Shown here piece after piece: positions 43,138 to 51,662 of a stretch of DNA of 64,000 nt; the first letter of the stretch is position 1, and each line of letters begins with the position of its first letter. Origin of the DNA: Mycolicibacterium cosmeticum (GTDB lineage: Bacteria; Actinomycetota; Actinomycetes; Mycobacteriales; Mycobacteriaceae); assembly GCF_000613185.1 (NCBI RefSeq), contig NZ_CCBB010000001.1:496001-560000 (forward strand), in the 5' to 3' direction. The notes under the pieces are model-generated. The model did not search any database and had not been told where the DNA came from. It saw only the letters and a program-made list of their open reading frames with translations. The translations under genes were made by a program, and so were the position numbers.

Positions 43138-43731
43138 GTGATCACACGGAAGGGCCAAGCCACCCGCGAGCGGATCGTGGCCGAGGCGGCTCGACTGATG
43201 CACCAACGCGGCGTCGCCGGCACCAGCACCGAGGACGTCCGCGCGGCGGCCGCCGTGAGCGCATCGCAGATCTACCACTACTTCCGTGACAAGCGCTCCC
43301 TCACCCGTGCCGTGATCGAGTTCCAAACCGAGGAGATTCTCGGCTTCCAGAGTCCCCTGCTCGCCAGCCTCGACGACATCGGCGCGCTGCGCGCCTGGGC
43401 AGAAGCGATCGCAAATGTCCAGCGGGCAAGGGACTTTCGCGGTGGCTGCCCGCTGGGTTCACTGGCCGGCGAGCTGGCCGAACACGACGACACGGCGCGC
43501 GAGGACCTCGCCGCCGGGTACCTGCGGTGGCACCGGGTGATCAGGGACGGACTCCTTGCGATGAAGGACCGCGGTGATCTCGGTGAGCAGGCCGACCCGG
43601 AGGCGCTGGCCACCACTCTGCTCACCACACTCCAGGGCGGGTTGCTGCTGTGCAAGACACTTCGCGCCGCCGATCCGCTGGAGACCGCCCTTGGCACGGT
43701 GATCGACCACATCGCGTCGATGGCCACCTAG
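43138..43731 (+). CDS. TetR-family transcriptional regulator
   Basis: 197-residue regulator. The helix-turn-helix covers RIVAEAARLMHQRGVAGTST through SASQIYHYFRDKRSLT. The C-terminal domain with RGGCPLGSLAGELAE is of the type found in YxaF/LmrA-like TetR proteins. GTG at 43138 is chosen because TATGTT (43126-43131) gives a -10 six bases before it, suggesting a leaderless mRNA; GTG at 43135 is also possible. Probable repressor of the divergent RclC-like gene. Confidence 0.85.
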   Translation: MITRKGQATRERIVAEAARLMHQRGVAGTSTEDVRAAAAVSASQIYHYFRDKRSLTRAVIEFQTEEILGFQSPLLASLDDIGALRAWAEAIANVQRARDFRGGCPLGSLAGELAEHDDTAREDLAAGYLRWHRVIRDGLLAMKDRGDLGEQADPEALATTLLTTLQGGLLLCKTLRAADPLETALGTVIDHIASMAT

Positions 43732-43769
43732 TACCCGGCCGGGTCAGCGATAACAGGGCCGGGGCCGCT

Positions 43770-43787
43770 GTTGCAATCCCTTGCAAC
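43770..43787. promoter_or_regulatory. 18-bp perfect inverted repeat upstream of acoA
   Basis: GTTGCAA-TCCC-TTGCAAC is perfectly symmetrical outside its centre and lies 126 bp before acoA in a 182-bp gap. It is a likely operator or activator site for the acetoin-type operon; the AcoR-like protein at the end of the operon is the first candidate to bind it. Confidence 0.6.
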
Positions 43788-43913
43788 GGTAGTGACCGCG
43801 CTCTCATCTCCATAGCATCTGTGACCGCGACCGACGCCTCCGAGAACCAACCACCCGGCGTCGGCATCGAGGCACCGGCCAGAGCAGCTCTGGCCAAATG
43901 GCGAAGGAGAAGC

Positions 43914-44876
43914 ATGGCGTTGACCAAGCCGGAGTTGCTACACGCGTACCGCAAGATGGCCGAGATCCGGGCCTTCGAAGACCGCCTGCACGAGGAGAAC
44001 GCCACGGGCGACATCCCGGGGTTCATCCACCTGTACTCGGGTCAAGAGGCGATCGCGGTCGGGGTATGCGAGAACCTCGGTGACCGTGACTACATCGGCT
44101 CGACGCACCGCGGGCACGGGCACTGTATTGCCAAGGGCTGCGACATCCGGGCGATGATGGCCGAGATCTTCGGCAAAGACGACGGGTTGTGCCACGGTAA
44201 GGGCGGCTCGATGCACATCGCCGACCTGTCGGTGGGCATGCTGGGCGCCAACGCGATCGTCGGCGGTGCCCCCTCACTGGCGATCGGTGCCGCGCTGACC
44301 GCCAAGACACTCGGAAACGGCGGCGTGGCCGCCAGTTTCACCGGTGACGGCGGCTCGAATCAGGGAACGGTGTTCGAGGCCATGAACATGGCCGTCGTCC
44401 TCGACTTGCCGATCGTCTTCGTGATCGAGAACAACGGCTACGGTGAGGCCACCGGGCGCGACTACGCCGTCGGGACGACCAGCATCGCCCAGCGGTCCGC
44501 GTCCTTCGGCATGCCCGCCACCACCGTGGACGGGACCGACTTCTTCGCCGTGTACGACGCCACCCGAGAGGCGGTGCAGCGCGCCCGCAGCGGCGGCGGC
44601 CCCTCCACGATCGAGGCCGTCGCGCACCGATTCCACGGCCATTTCGAAGGCGACGCCCAGCTGTACCGGACGTCCGAACAAGTGGCCGAGCTGCGCGCCA
44701 CCAACGACCCACTGCAGAAGTTCCGCGCATCCGTGGCGAAGACGCTGGGCGCCGACGAACTCGACGAGATCGACCGAGCAGCTCGTGAGCTCGTCGACAC
44801 CGCCGTGGCCGAGGCCCGCGCCGCCGCCTATCCGCCGGTATCCAGCCTGCTCACCGACGTCTACGTCGCGTACTGA
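43914..44876 (+). CDS. acoA: Acetoin/2-oxoacid dehydrogenase E1 alpha
   Basis: 320-residue thiamine-diphosphate subunit. The TPP motif runs from GDGGSNQG to ENNGYG; HLYSGQEAIAVGV and STHRGHGHCIAKG are typical of the E1 alpha family, and HGKGGSMHIAD favours the acetoin type. ATG follows AAGGAGA. The family assignment is firm. Acetoin as substrate is inferred from sequence type and the AcoR-like regulator; a branched-chain or other 2-oxo acid remains possible. Confidence 0.82.
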   Translation: MALTKPELLHAYRKMAEIRAFEDRLHEENATGDIPGFIHLYSGQEAIAVGVCENLGDRDYIGSTHRGHGHCIAKGCDIRAMMAEIFGKDDGLCHGKGGSMHIADLSVGMLGANAIVGGAPSLAIGAALTAKTLGNGGVAASFTGDGGSNQGTVFEAMNMAVVLDLPIVFVIENNGYGEATGRDYAVGTTSIAQRSASFGMPATTVDGTDFFAVYDATREAVQRARSGGGPSTIEAVAHRFHGHFEGDAQLYRTSEQVAELRATNDPLQKFRASVAKTLGADELDEIDRAARELVDTAVAEARAAAYPPVSSLLTDVYVAY

Positions 44877-44888
44877 GGGAGAAACACG

Positions 44889-45920
44889 ATGAGCCTTTCG
44901 AAGATCACCTACCGCGAGGCGGTCAAGGACGCGCTGGCGCTGGAGATGCGACGAGACCCGACGATCGTCCAGATCGGCGAGGATCTGCGCGGTGGCCAGG
45001 GCGGCAGCAATCCGGCGCTGGCCACCGACAAGGTCGAAGCGTTCGGCGGGGTTCTCGGTGTCACCAAGGGTCTGTGGACCGAGTTCGGTTCGGAACGCGT
45101 CATCGACACCCCGATCACCGAATCGGCCATCATCGGCATGGCCGCGGGTGCGGCGTTGACGGGACTGCGTCCGGTCGCCGAACTGATGTTCATGGACTTC
45201 TTCGGCGTCTGTTACGACGCGCTCTACAACCAGGCCGCGAAGTTCCGCTACATGTTCGGCGGCAAGGCCCGTACGCCGCTGGTGGTGCGGGGCATGATCG
45301 GTGCCGGTTTCTCCGCGGCCGCCCAGCACTCCCAGTCGCCCTACAACGTCTTCGCCGCCGTGCCGGGCCTCAAAGTGGTGGCGCCGTCGAATCCGTACGA
45401 CGCCAAGGGCCTGTTGATCCAGTCGATCCGCGACGACGATCCCGTCGTCTTCTGCGAACACAAGACACTCTACGACATGAAAGGCGAAGTGCCGCAGGAG
45501 TCCTACACCATCCCCCTCGGTGTCGCCAACTACACCCGCGAGGGCAGCGACGTCACCGTGATCGCGCTGTCGGCGATGGTGAACGTGGCCAACGACGCTG
45601 CCGATGCCCTTGCCGCCGAGGGTATCTCCGTCGAGGTGGTCGACCCCCGCACGGTGTCCCCGCTCGACGAGGAGAGCATCCTGGAGTCGGTGGCGTCGAC
45701 CGGTCGGGTGGTCATCGTCGACGAGTCGGCCGCGCGCTGCGGGTTCGGGCACGATGTCGCCGCCCTCATCACGACGAAGGCGTTCTGGTCGCTCAAGGCG
45801 CCGATCGAACTCGTCACACCACCGCACACGCCTGTGCCGTTCTCACCGGCGCTGGAGAAGGAGTGGCTGCCATCGGTCGGCCGCGTCGAGGATGCCATCC
45901 GCCGGGTGATGTCGGCATGA
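44889..45920 (+). CDS. acoB: Acetoin/2-oxoacid dehydrogenase E1 beta
   Basis: 343-residue transketolase-like subunit forming the E1 heterotetramer with the previous gene product. IGEDLRGGQGG, DTPITESAIIGMAAGAALTG, AQHSQS and VIVDESAARCGFG are family segments. GGGAGAA precedes the ATG, and the stop overlaps the E2 gene as ATGA. Confidence 0.87.
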   Translation: MSLSKITYREAVKDALALEMRRDPTIVQIGEDLRGGQGGSNPALATDKVEAFGGVLGVTKGLWTEFGSERVIDTPITESAIIGMAAGAALTGLRPVAELMFMDFFGVCYDALYNQAAKFRYMFGGKARTPLVVRGMIGAGFSAAAQHSQSPYNVFAAVPGLKVVAPSNPYDAKGLLIQSIRDDDPVVFCEHKTLYDMKGEVPQESYTIPLGVANYTREGSDVTVIALSAMVNVANDAADALAAEGISVEVVDPRTVSPLDEESILESVASTGRVVIVDESAARCGFGHDVAALITTKAFWSLKAPIELVTPPHTPVPFSPALEKEWLPSVGRVEDAIRRVMSA

Positions 45921-47437
45921 GTGACGTGGCCGTTATCGAGATCCCGAAATGGGGCCTCTCGATGGAAGAAGGCACCCTCGTGGAGTGGCTCGTCACCGAG
46001 GGCACCGCCTTCGACAAGGGCGACCTGCTGTGCGAGATCGAGACCAGCAAGATCACCAATCAACTCGAAGCCCCGTTCGACGGCTTGCTGAGAAGGATCC
46101 TCGCCAAACCCGGTGAGACCCTCCCGGTCAGCGCGCCCATCGCGATCTGTGCACCCACGTCGGTCAGCGATGCCGAGGTCGACCGCTTGGCGGCCGACCT
46201 GGCCGCGACGGCGATCCCGGCGTCGTCTGCGCCACCGCTCCCCGCGGCCACACCAACCGCGACATCTCCTGTCGTGCAGTCGAGCCCGGTCACACCTGCC
46301 GGTGCCGCGCCGGCCTCGCGCAACGGCGGCGCCACCGTCGTCCCCGACGTGCTGCGCGGCAAGACCGACGGTGACGTGTTCGCCACCCGGCACGCCCTGC
46401 GCCTGGCCGACGAGCTGTCGATCGACCTGGCCCGCGTCACTCCCACCGGGCGGGGCGGCCGTATCTCGGTCACCGACGTCGAACACGCCATCCTCGACGC
46501 GGGTGGATCGGTCGCCGCCAAGGCCCCGGCGGTGCGCACCGGCGTCCCCGGACGATCGACCCGCGACGACAGTGCAGTCGCCGCCACCCCCGTCGCGCGC
46601 CGGCTGGCCGCGGCCCTCGGGATCAACTTGTACGACTGCCGCGCAACGGGTTCGCGCGGCCGGGTCTGCGAAGCAGACGTGCGGGACGCTGCACGTCGAT
46701 TCAACCCGGAATCCGTTGCTGCCCCGAATGCGCCGTCGGCCACTGCCGCCGGCCACGAGACGATTCCACTGTCTACCATGCGGCGCGCGATAGCGTCGCG
46801 CTTGCAGGAGTCGAAACGCAACGCACCCCATTTCCGGCTGACCGTGGACCTCGCGATCGACGACCTGCTGCGGCTGCGCGACGAGATCAACGCGACCGTC
46901 GCGGGGGTGAAGCTGTCGGTCAACGACTTCATCGTCAAAGCCTGTGCCATGGCGCTGGTCAAGGTGCCCGACGTCAACATCCAGTACGACGAGCAGGCGC
47001 AGGCGGTGCTGCGCTACACATCCGCGGACGTCTCCGTCGCGGTCGCCCTTCCCGCCGGCCTGATCACACCGATCGTGCGCGGCGCCGACGGTCGATCACT
47101 CGCCGGAATATCTTCCGAGATCGCCACATTGGTGACGAAGGCGAAAGCCGGCACACTGCAGCCCGACGACTTCCAAGGGGGCACCTTCACCGTGTCGAAC
47201 CTGGGCATGTTCGGCGTCAGGGAGTTCGACGCGATCATCAACCCGCCCCAGGGTGCGATCCTGGCCGTCGGAACCGCAGCCGAGCGGCCGGCGATCGTGG
47301 CCGGTGAACTCGTTTCGACGACCGTCATGACCGTGACCTTGTCGTGCGATCACCGGGTCATCGACGGCGCCACGGGAGCGAGGTTCCTGCAGCAGTTGCG
47401 GGCCTACGTCGAATCCCCCGCCCTGATGTTGGTTTAG
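45917..47437 (+). CDS. acoC: Dihydrolipoamide acyltransferase E2 with two E3-binding domains
   Basis: 506-residue E2 core. The lipoyl domain has the modified lysine K45 in ETSKITNQ. A Pro/Ala/Thr linker follows. There are two copies of the small peripheral-subunit-binding domain, at about 155-192 (ATRHALRLADELSIDL, GRGGRISVTDV) and 220-256 (ATPVARRLAAALGINL, GSRGRVCEADV). The catalytic domain ends with CDHRVIDGATGARFL, catalytic H479. Two E3-binding domains in tandem is unusual; most E2 proteins have one. The second contains two cysteines. Confidence 0.88.
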   Translation: MSDVAVIEIPKWGLSMEEGTLVEWLVTEGTAFDKGDLLCEIETSKITNQLEAPFDGLLRRILAKPGETLPVSAPIAICAPTSVSDAEVDRLAADLAATAIPASSAPPLPAATPTATSPVVQSSPVTPAGAAPASRNGGATVVPDVLRGKTDGDVFATRHALRLADELSIDLARVTPTGRGGRISVTDVEHAILDAGGSVAAKAPAVRTGVPGRSTRDDSAVAATPVARRLAAALGINLYDCRATGSRGRVCEADVRDAARRFNPESVAAPNAPSATAAGHETIPLSTMRRAIASRLQESKRNAPHFRLTVDLAIDDLLRLRDEINATVAGVKLSVNDFIVKACAMALVKVPDVNIQYDEQAQAVLRYTSADVSVAVALPAGLITPIVRGADGRSLAGISSEIATLVTKAKAGTLQPDDFQGGTFTVSNLGMFGVREFDAIINPPQGAILAVGTAAERPAIVAGELVSTTVMTVTLSCDHRVIDGATGARFLQQLRAYVESPALMLV

Positions 47438-47446
47438 GAGGTGCAG

Positions 47447-48841
47447 ATGACCGACAACTTCGACGTCCTGGTGATCGGCGGCGGCCCCGGCGGGTATGTG
47501 GCCGCCATCCGGGCCGCACAGCTCGGCCTGAACACCGCCCTTGTCGAACGTGACCGTCTCGGCGGCATCTGTCTGAACTGGGGCTGCATTCCCACCAAGG
47601 CGCTGTTGCACGGCGCCGACGTCGCCCATACGCTGGCCAACGCCCACGAGGTGGGATTCACCGTCGGGGCAGTCGAATTCGACATCGCGAAACTCGTGCA
47701 GTTCAGCCGCGGCGTCTCGGCACGACTGTCCGGCGGCGTCGAGTATCTGATGCGCAAGAACGCCGTCACCGTCATCACCGGTACCGCCAGGCTGGCCGGC
47801 AAGGGTGTCGTCGACGTCAGCTCCGAGGACGACGTCCGACGTTACCGCGCCGATCACGTGATCCTGGCAACCGGAGCCAGGCCGCGCACCGTTCCCGGAC
47901 TCATCCCCGACGGTGAACGGATCTGGACGTACTTCGAAGCGTTGCAGCCGGCCGCGTTGCCGCGTTCGCTCGTCGTGGTCGGCTCCGGTGCCATCGGCGT
48001 CGAGTTCGCCAGCCTCTACCGAGACCTCGGCACCGACGTCAGAATCGTGGAGATGGCACCGCGGATCATGCCCGCAGAGGATGCGGCCGTATCCGAGTTC
48101 GTCAGGCGGCGCTTCGAGAAACGCGGAATCGGTGTCCACACAGCCTCGCGCGTGACGGCCGCGACGGTCCACGACTCCGGGGTCGATCTCACCATCGACA
48201 CCCCCGGCGGCCCGGAGAACGTGACTGCCGAGCGGGTCCTCGTGGCGGCCGGAATTCAGGGCAACATCGAAGAACTGGGACTCGAAGATATCGGCGTCGA
48301 AGTGTCCAACGGCACGATCGTCACCGATGAATGGTGTCGCACAACGGCATTCGGCACCTACGCGATCGGCGACGTCGCCGGCGGCCCGTGCCTGGCACAC
48401 AAGGCCGGCCACGAAGCGGTGCTGTGCGTCGAGCACATCGCAGGTGTTGCGCACACCAGGCCACTGGACACCACCCTGGTGCCCGCCTGCACGTACGCCC
48501 GCCCGCAGGTGGCGAGCATCGGGATGACGGAGGAACAGGCGCGGGCAACCGGGCGCCGCCTGCAGGTCGGCACCTTCGACTTGCAGGCGTCGGGTAAGGC
48601 CCTGGCCATCGCGGAAGCCGACGGTTTCGTGAAGACCATCGTCGACGCCGACAGCGGAGCCCTGCTCGGTGCCCACCTGGTGGGCCCCGACGTGACCGAG
48701 CTGATCCAGGGTTTCGGGATCACCGCGTCGCTCGAAGCCACCGCTGACGACCTCGCGGACGTGATCTTCGCGCATCCGACACTGTCGGAAGCCATGCACG
48801 AATCCGTGCTGGCGGCCCTCGGCAAACCGCTGAACAGCTGA
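47447..48841 (+). CDS. lpdA: Dihydrolipoamide dehydrogenase (E3)
   Basis: 464-residue FAD disulfide reductase that reoxidises the lipoyl groups of the complex. The FAD motif is VIGGGPGGYVAAIRAAQLG, the redox pair C42/C47 is in ICLNWGCIPTKAL, the NAD motif is VVGSGAIGVEFASL, and the C-terminal base motif is HPTLSE. ATG at 47447 follows AGGAGGTG; a GTG at 47441 would overlap the ribosome site. It is the last enzyme gene of the operon. Confidence 0.92.
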   Translation: MTDNFDVLVIGGGPGGYVAAIRAAQLGLNTALVERDRLGGICLNWGCIPTKALLHGADVAHTLANAHEVGFTVGAVEFDIAKLVQFSRGVSARLSGGVEYLMRKNAVTVITGTARLAGKGVVDVSSEDDVRRYRADHVILATGARPRTVPGLIPDGERIWTYFEALQPAALPRSLVVVGSGAIGVEFASLYRDLGTDVRIVEMAPRIMPAEDAAVSEFVRRRFEKRGIGVHTASRVTAATVHDSGVDLTIDTPGGPENVTAERVLVAAGIQGNIEELGLEDIGVEVSNGTIVTDEWCRTTAFGTYAIGDVAGGPCLAHKAGHEAVLCVEHIAGVAHTRPLDTTLVPACTYARPQVASIGMTEEQARATGRRLQVGTFDLQASGKALAIAEADGFVKTIVDADSGALLGAHLVGPDVTELIQGFGITASLEATADDLADVIFAHPTLSEAMHESVLAALGKPLNS

Positions 48842-48880
48842 CGTCGAAGGCTGCTGGAAGTTCTCACTACTGTGAACACC

Positions 48881-50080
48881 ATGACCCGCCCTGCCAAGAC
48901 AGGAGCATCCGTCGATCTGGTCCGGCACGCTCGACTGCTGAGTGAAATCCGGGAGGCGGTGCTGTCCGGCCGACGGCCACCCCGGCAGCCGCGCCCGCTG
49001 GTGGCCCGGTCCTGGGAACGGCTGTGCACACACGGCATTTCGCCCGACGACTGTGTGCGGTCGACCTCGGTGAGCCTGTCCGAGGTCGAGAACCGGCGCA
49101 GCCGAAGCGACTTGCGCAAGGTGTTGCCCGACCTGCGGGCGGTCCTGGGATCGGCGGCCGCCGGCGCCGACTTCGTCGTGGTCATCGCCGACGACGACGG
49201 TGTCGTGCTCTGGCGCGACGGGGCGCAAGCCATCCGCCGCACCGCCGATCAACTCGGCTTCGTGGAGGGCGCCAGCTGGGCAGAAGACCACGTCGGCACC
49301 AACGCGATCGGCACCGCCCTCATCGAGAACACCGGTCTGACGCTGTTCTCCGCCGAGCATTACGCCCGCCGCCAGCACAGCTGGTATTGCATCGGCGAAC
49401 CTGTCCACGATCCGCGCTCCGGGGATGTCCTCGGCGTGATCGACATCAGCGGGCCCGCGATGACGCTGCACCCGTCGACGGCGGGCCTGGCACACTCGGC
49501 GGCGCGGCTCGCCGAAGCCACGTTGTGGCGGCTGCATCGCGAAAGTCTCGACCGCCTGTGCGAGGAGAGCGCCGCCCTGCTCGCCGGCACAGCCCCCGCC
49601 CTGGTGGTCGACGAACACGGCTGGGTCGCCTGTGCACGAGGTTTGGATAACCCCCGGCGCATCGCGGCGCCGGAACCCGGCACCGCCGCGTTCGTTCCCG
49701 GCCTCGGCCTGACCGTCCCGGAACCGCTCGGTCAGGGCTGGATCATGCGTCCGCACCGGGCCGACGCGCAGATAGAACTCGAGCTCGACCTCGGTGACTC
49801 ACCTCGAGCCACCGTTCGTGGCGATGTCACCTGGACGCGCGCCCTTTCCCCCCGTCACGCCCAGATTCTGCGGATGCTTGCCCAGCACCCCCGGCACGGC
49901 GTCAACGCGACCGACCTCAGCGTCGCGTTGTACGGCAACGCCGAGCACACGGTTGCGGTTCGGTCGGAGATCTCACGCCTGAGGAGGCGTCTCGGTGCCA
50001 TCATCACCGGCCAGCCCTACCGATTCTCCGACGAAGTCGTCGTACGGGTCCTCACCGGCGTCGTCCCTGCCCGAGGCTGA
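48881..50080 (+). CDS. AcoR-like regulator: GAF domain without AAA+, winged-helix-like C-terminus
   Basis: 399 residues. The N-terminal part matches AcoR-type sigma-54 activators: SWERLCTHGISPDD, then a GAF region with WAEDHVGTNAIGTAL and HSWYCIGEPVHDP. The central ATPase and sigma-54 contact motif are absent, as expected in an actinobacterium. The protein ends with a compact DNA-binding segment (SPRHAQILRMLAQHPRHGVNATDLS then VAVRSEISRLRRRLG) like an OmpR-type winged helix. TACTGT (48868-48873) ends seven bases before the ATG at 48881, suggesting its own leaderless promoter; GTG at 48872 is an alternative start. Confidence 0.8.
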   Translation: MTRPAKTGASVDLVRHARLLSEIREAVLSGRRPPRQPRPLVARSWERLCTHGISPDDCVRSTSVSLSEVENRRSRSDLRKVLPDLRAVLGSAAAGADFVVVIADDDGVVLWRDGAQAIRRTADQLGFVEGASWAEDHVGTNAIGTALIENTGLTLFSAEHYARRQHSWYCIGEPVHDPRSGDVLGVIDISGPAMTLHPSTAGLAHSAARLAEATLWRLHRESLDRLCEESAALLAGTAPALVVDEHGWVACARGLDNPRRIAAPEPGTAAFVPGLGLTVPEPLGQGWIMRPHRADAQIELELDLGDSPRATVRGDVTWTRALSPRHAQILRMLAQHPRHGVNATDLSVALYGNAEHTVAVRSEISRLRRRLGAIITGQPYRFSDEVVVRVLTGVVPARG

Positions 50081-50082
50081 GA

Positions 50083-50619
50083 TCAGCACGAAGGTCCGCG
50101 GCGGCCGAGCAGCCAGGCTTGTCCGTCACCCTCCCCCGCCGCGATGGGCTGCAGCTCGGCGAACGCCCGGCCCAGTTCCCCGGCAGCGGCGCGGAACGTC
50201 CCGGGTGACCCACCCACCTCGCTGAGCACGCAGACCGCCAGCAGCCCTCCGGGTTTCAGCCGGTCGACGAACACCGGGTACAGCCGGGGATCGCGAAACC
50301 GGTGACACAGCAGCACATCCACGGGCGCGCCGGGCGGCAGGCCGTCGTCGAGGTCCGCCACCGCAAAGCGTGCCGTCGTCCCGGCGGCCAGGGCGCGCGC
50401 CTGCTCGATCGCGATGACCGAGGCGTCGACGCCCAGCACGTCGAGTCCACGACGCGCCAACCAGACCGCCGCCGCGCCCTGCCCGCACGCGACGTCCAGC
50501 GCCGTGCCCGCGGTCGGGAACACCGCTTCGTACGCGGCGAAGACGGCCGGTAGAGCGGGCGTGCCCACCTCGCGGTCGCGGTAGGCCGCGTCCCAACGCT
50601 CACGGTCGCCCAGGCTCAC
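50083..50619 (-). CDS. Class I SAM-dependent methyltransferase
   Basis: 178-residue methyltransferase. The SAM motif is ALDVACGQGAAAVWLARRG, followed by VLGVDAS and FAVADLDDGLP; LKPGGLLAV marks the later strand. WDAAYRDREVGTPA at the N-terminus resembles thiopurine/tellurite-type small methyltransferases. The substrate is unknown. It converges on the AcoR-like gene with two bases between the stops. The start is GTG. Confidence 0.82.
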   Translation of the reverse strand: MSLGDRERWDAAYRDREVGTPALPAVFAAYEAVFPTAGTALDVACGQGAAAVWLARRGLDVLGVDASVIAIEQARALAAGTTARFAVADLDDGLPPGAPVDVLLCHRFRDPRLYPVFVDRLKPGGLLAVCVLSEVGGSPGTFRAAAGELGRAFAELQPIAAGEGDGQAWLLGRRGPSC

Positions 50620-50747
50620 CGCGACAACCTATCTCCGCGAACGTTGCGTACCGCTCGATTTTCCGGCCGCTGCTTGGAGCGGCAATCAACGTTCGGCGGC
50701 GCGGGAGGGCGGGAATACGACCGCCGGCGGCATTGTTGGGCGACAGC

Positions 50748-51662
50748 ATGCGAGCCATCGTCTACGACCCGCACGCGCCGGCCAACCTGCGGTTCGGGGA
50801 GGTCGGCGAGCCCGCACCGACCGCCGGCCAGGCCGTGATCGACGTGCACGCCATCGCGCTGAACTTCGGAGAGGTGCATTTCATCGACCACATGCGCCGG
50901 CCCGGCGAGGTACCCGGTTGGGACACCGCCGGTGTGGTGGCCCGGGCCGCGGCCGACGGCTCGGGACCGCCGGTCGGCACCCGGGTGGTGGCCTTCGGCG
51001 GTGAGGGCGGTTGGGCGGAACGGCGCGCGGTGGACACCGCGAATGTGGCCGAGCTGCCCGAATTCGTGGAGTTCGAGGAGGCGGCCGCCCTTCCCGTCGC
51101 CGGTGTCACCGCCCTGCAGGCACTGCGGGCGCTCGGGCCGGTGGTCGGGCAACGGGTGCTCATCACCGGGGCCTCGGGTGGGGTCGGCCGGTTCGCGGTC
51201 CAGTTGGCCGCTCGGGCCGGTGCCCATGTTGTGGCCGCCGTGGGCAGCCCGGGCCGGGGCGACGGCCTGACCGAACTGGGCGCCGCCGAGGTGGTCGTCG
51301 GTCTGGACGGCGTGACGGAGCCGGTGTTCGGTGTGCTGGACAATGTCGGCGGCCCACTGCTGGCGCAGGCCTTCGCCCTGGTGTCCGACGGCGGCTCGGT
51401 GCAGTCCATCGGGATGGCGTCCAACGAGCCCACCACCATCGACTTCGAGGCGCATCGCCGGCTGGGCAACCGGAAACGCTTGGAGCCGTTCACGGTTCGG
51501 GCGCCCTTCCAAGCCGACCTGCGCTACCTGCTGACCCTGCTCGCCGACGGCGAACTGGACCCGCAGATCGGCCTGCGCGATTCGTGGGACAACGTCGGCG
51601 CCGCGACCCAGGCCCTGCTGGACCGGCAGGTCGCCGGCAAGGCCGTGCTGCGCGTGGTCTAG
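50748..51662 (+). CDS. Quinone oxidoreductase-like MDR family protein
   Basis: 304-residue NADPH-dependent reductase of the zinc-free medium-chain dehydrogenase family. The N-terminal GroES-like part has ALNFGEVHFIDHM and VPGWDTAGVV; the nucleotide-binding motif is [23 protein letters not shown]. The zinc ligands of alcohol dehydrogenases are missing. ATG at 50748 is preferred over an upstream TTG at 50733. The stop shares CTAG with the converging monooxygenase gene. The substrate is unknown. Confidence 0.85.
   Translation: MRAIVYDPHAPANLRFGEVGEPAPTAGQAVIDVHAIALNFGEVHFIDHMRRPGEVPGWDTAGVVARAAADGSGPPVGTRVVAFGGEGGWAERRAVDTANVAELPEFVEFEEAAALPVAGVTALQALRALGPVVGQRVLITGASGGVGRFAVQLAARAGAHVVAAVGSPGRGDGLTELGAAEVVVGLDGVTEPVFGVLDNVGGPLLAQAFALVSDGGSVQSIGMASNEPTTIDFEAHRRLGNRKRLEPFTVRAPFQADLRYLLTLLADGELDPQIGLRDSWDNVGAATQALLDRQVAGKAVLRVV

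Noticed and set aside
50620..50747. GCCGCT/AGCGGC inverted repeat in the gap before the quinone oxidoreductase
   Set aside because: Only six base pairs in very GC-rich DNA; expected by chance.
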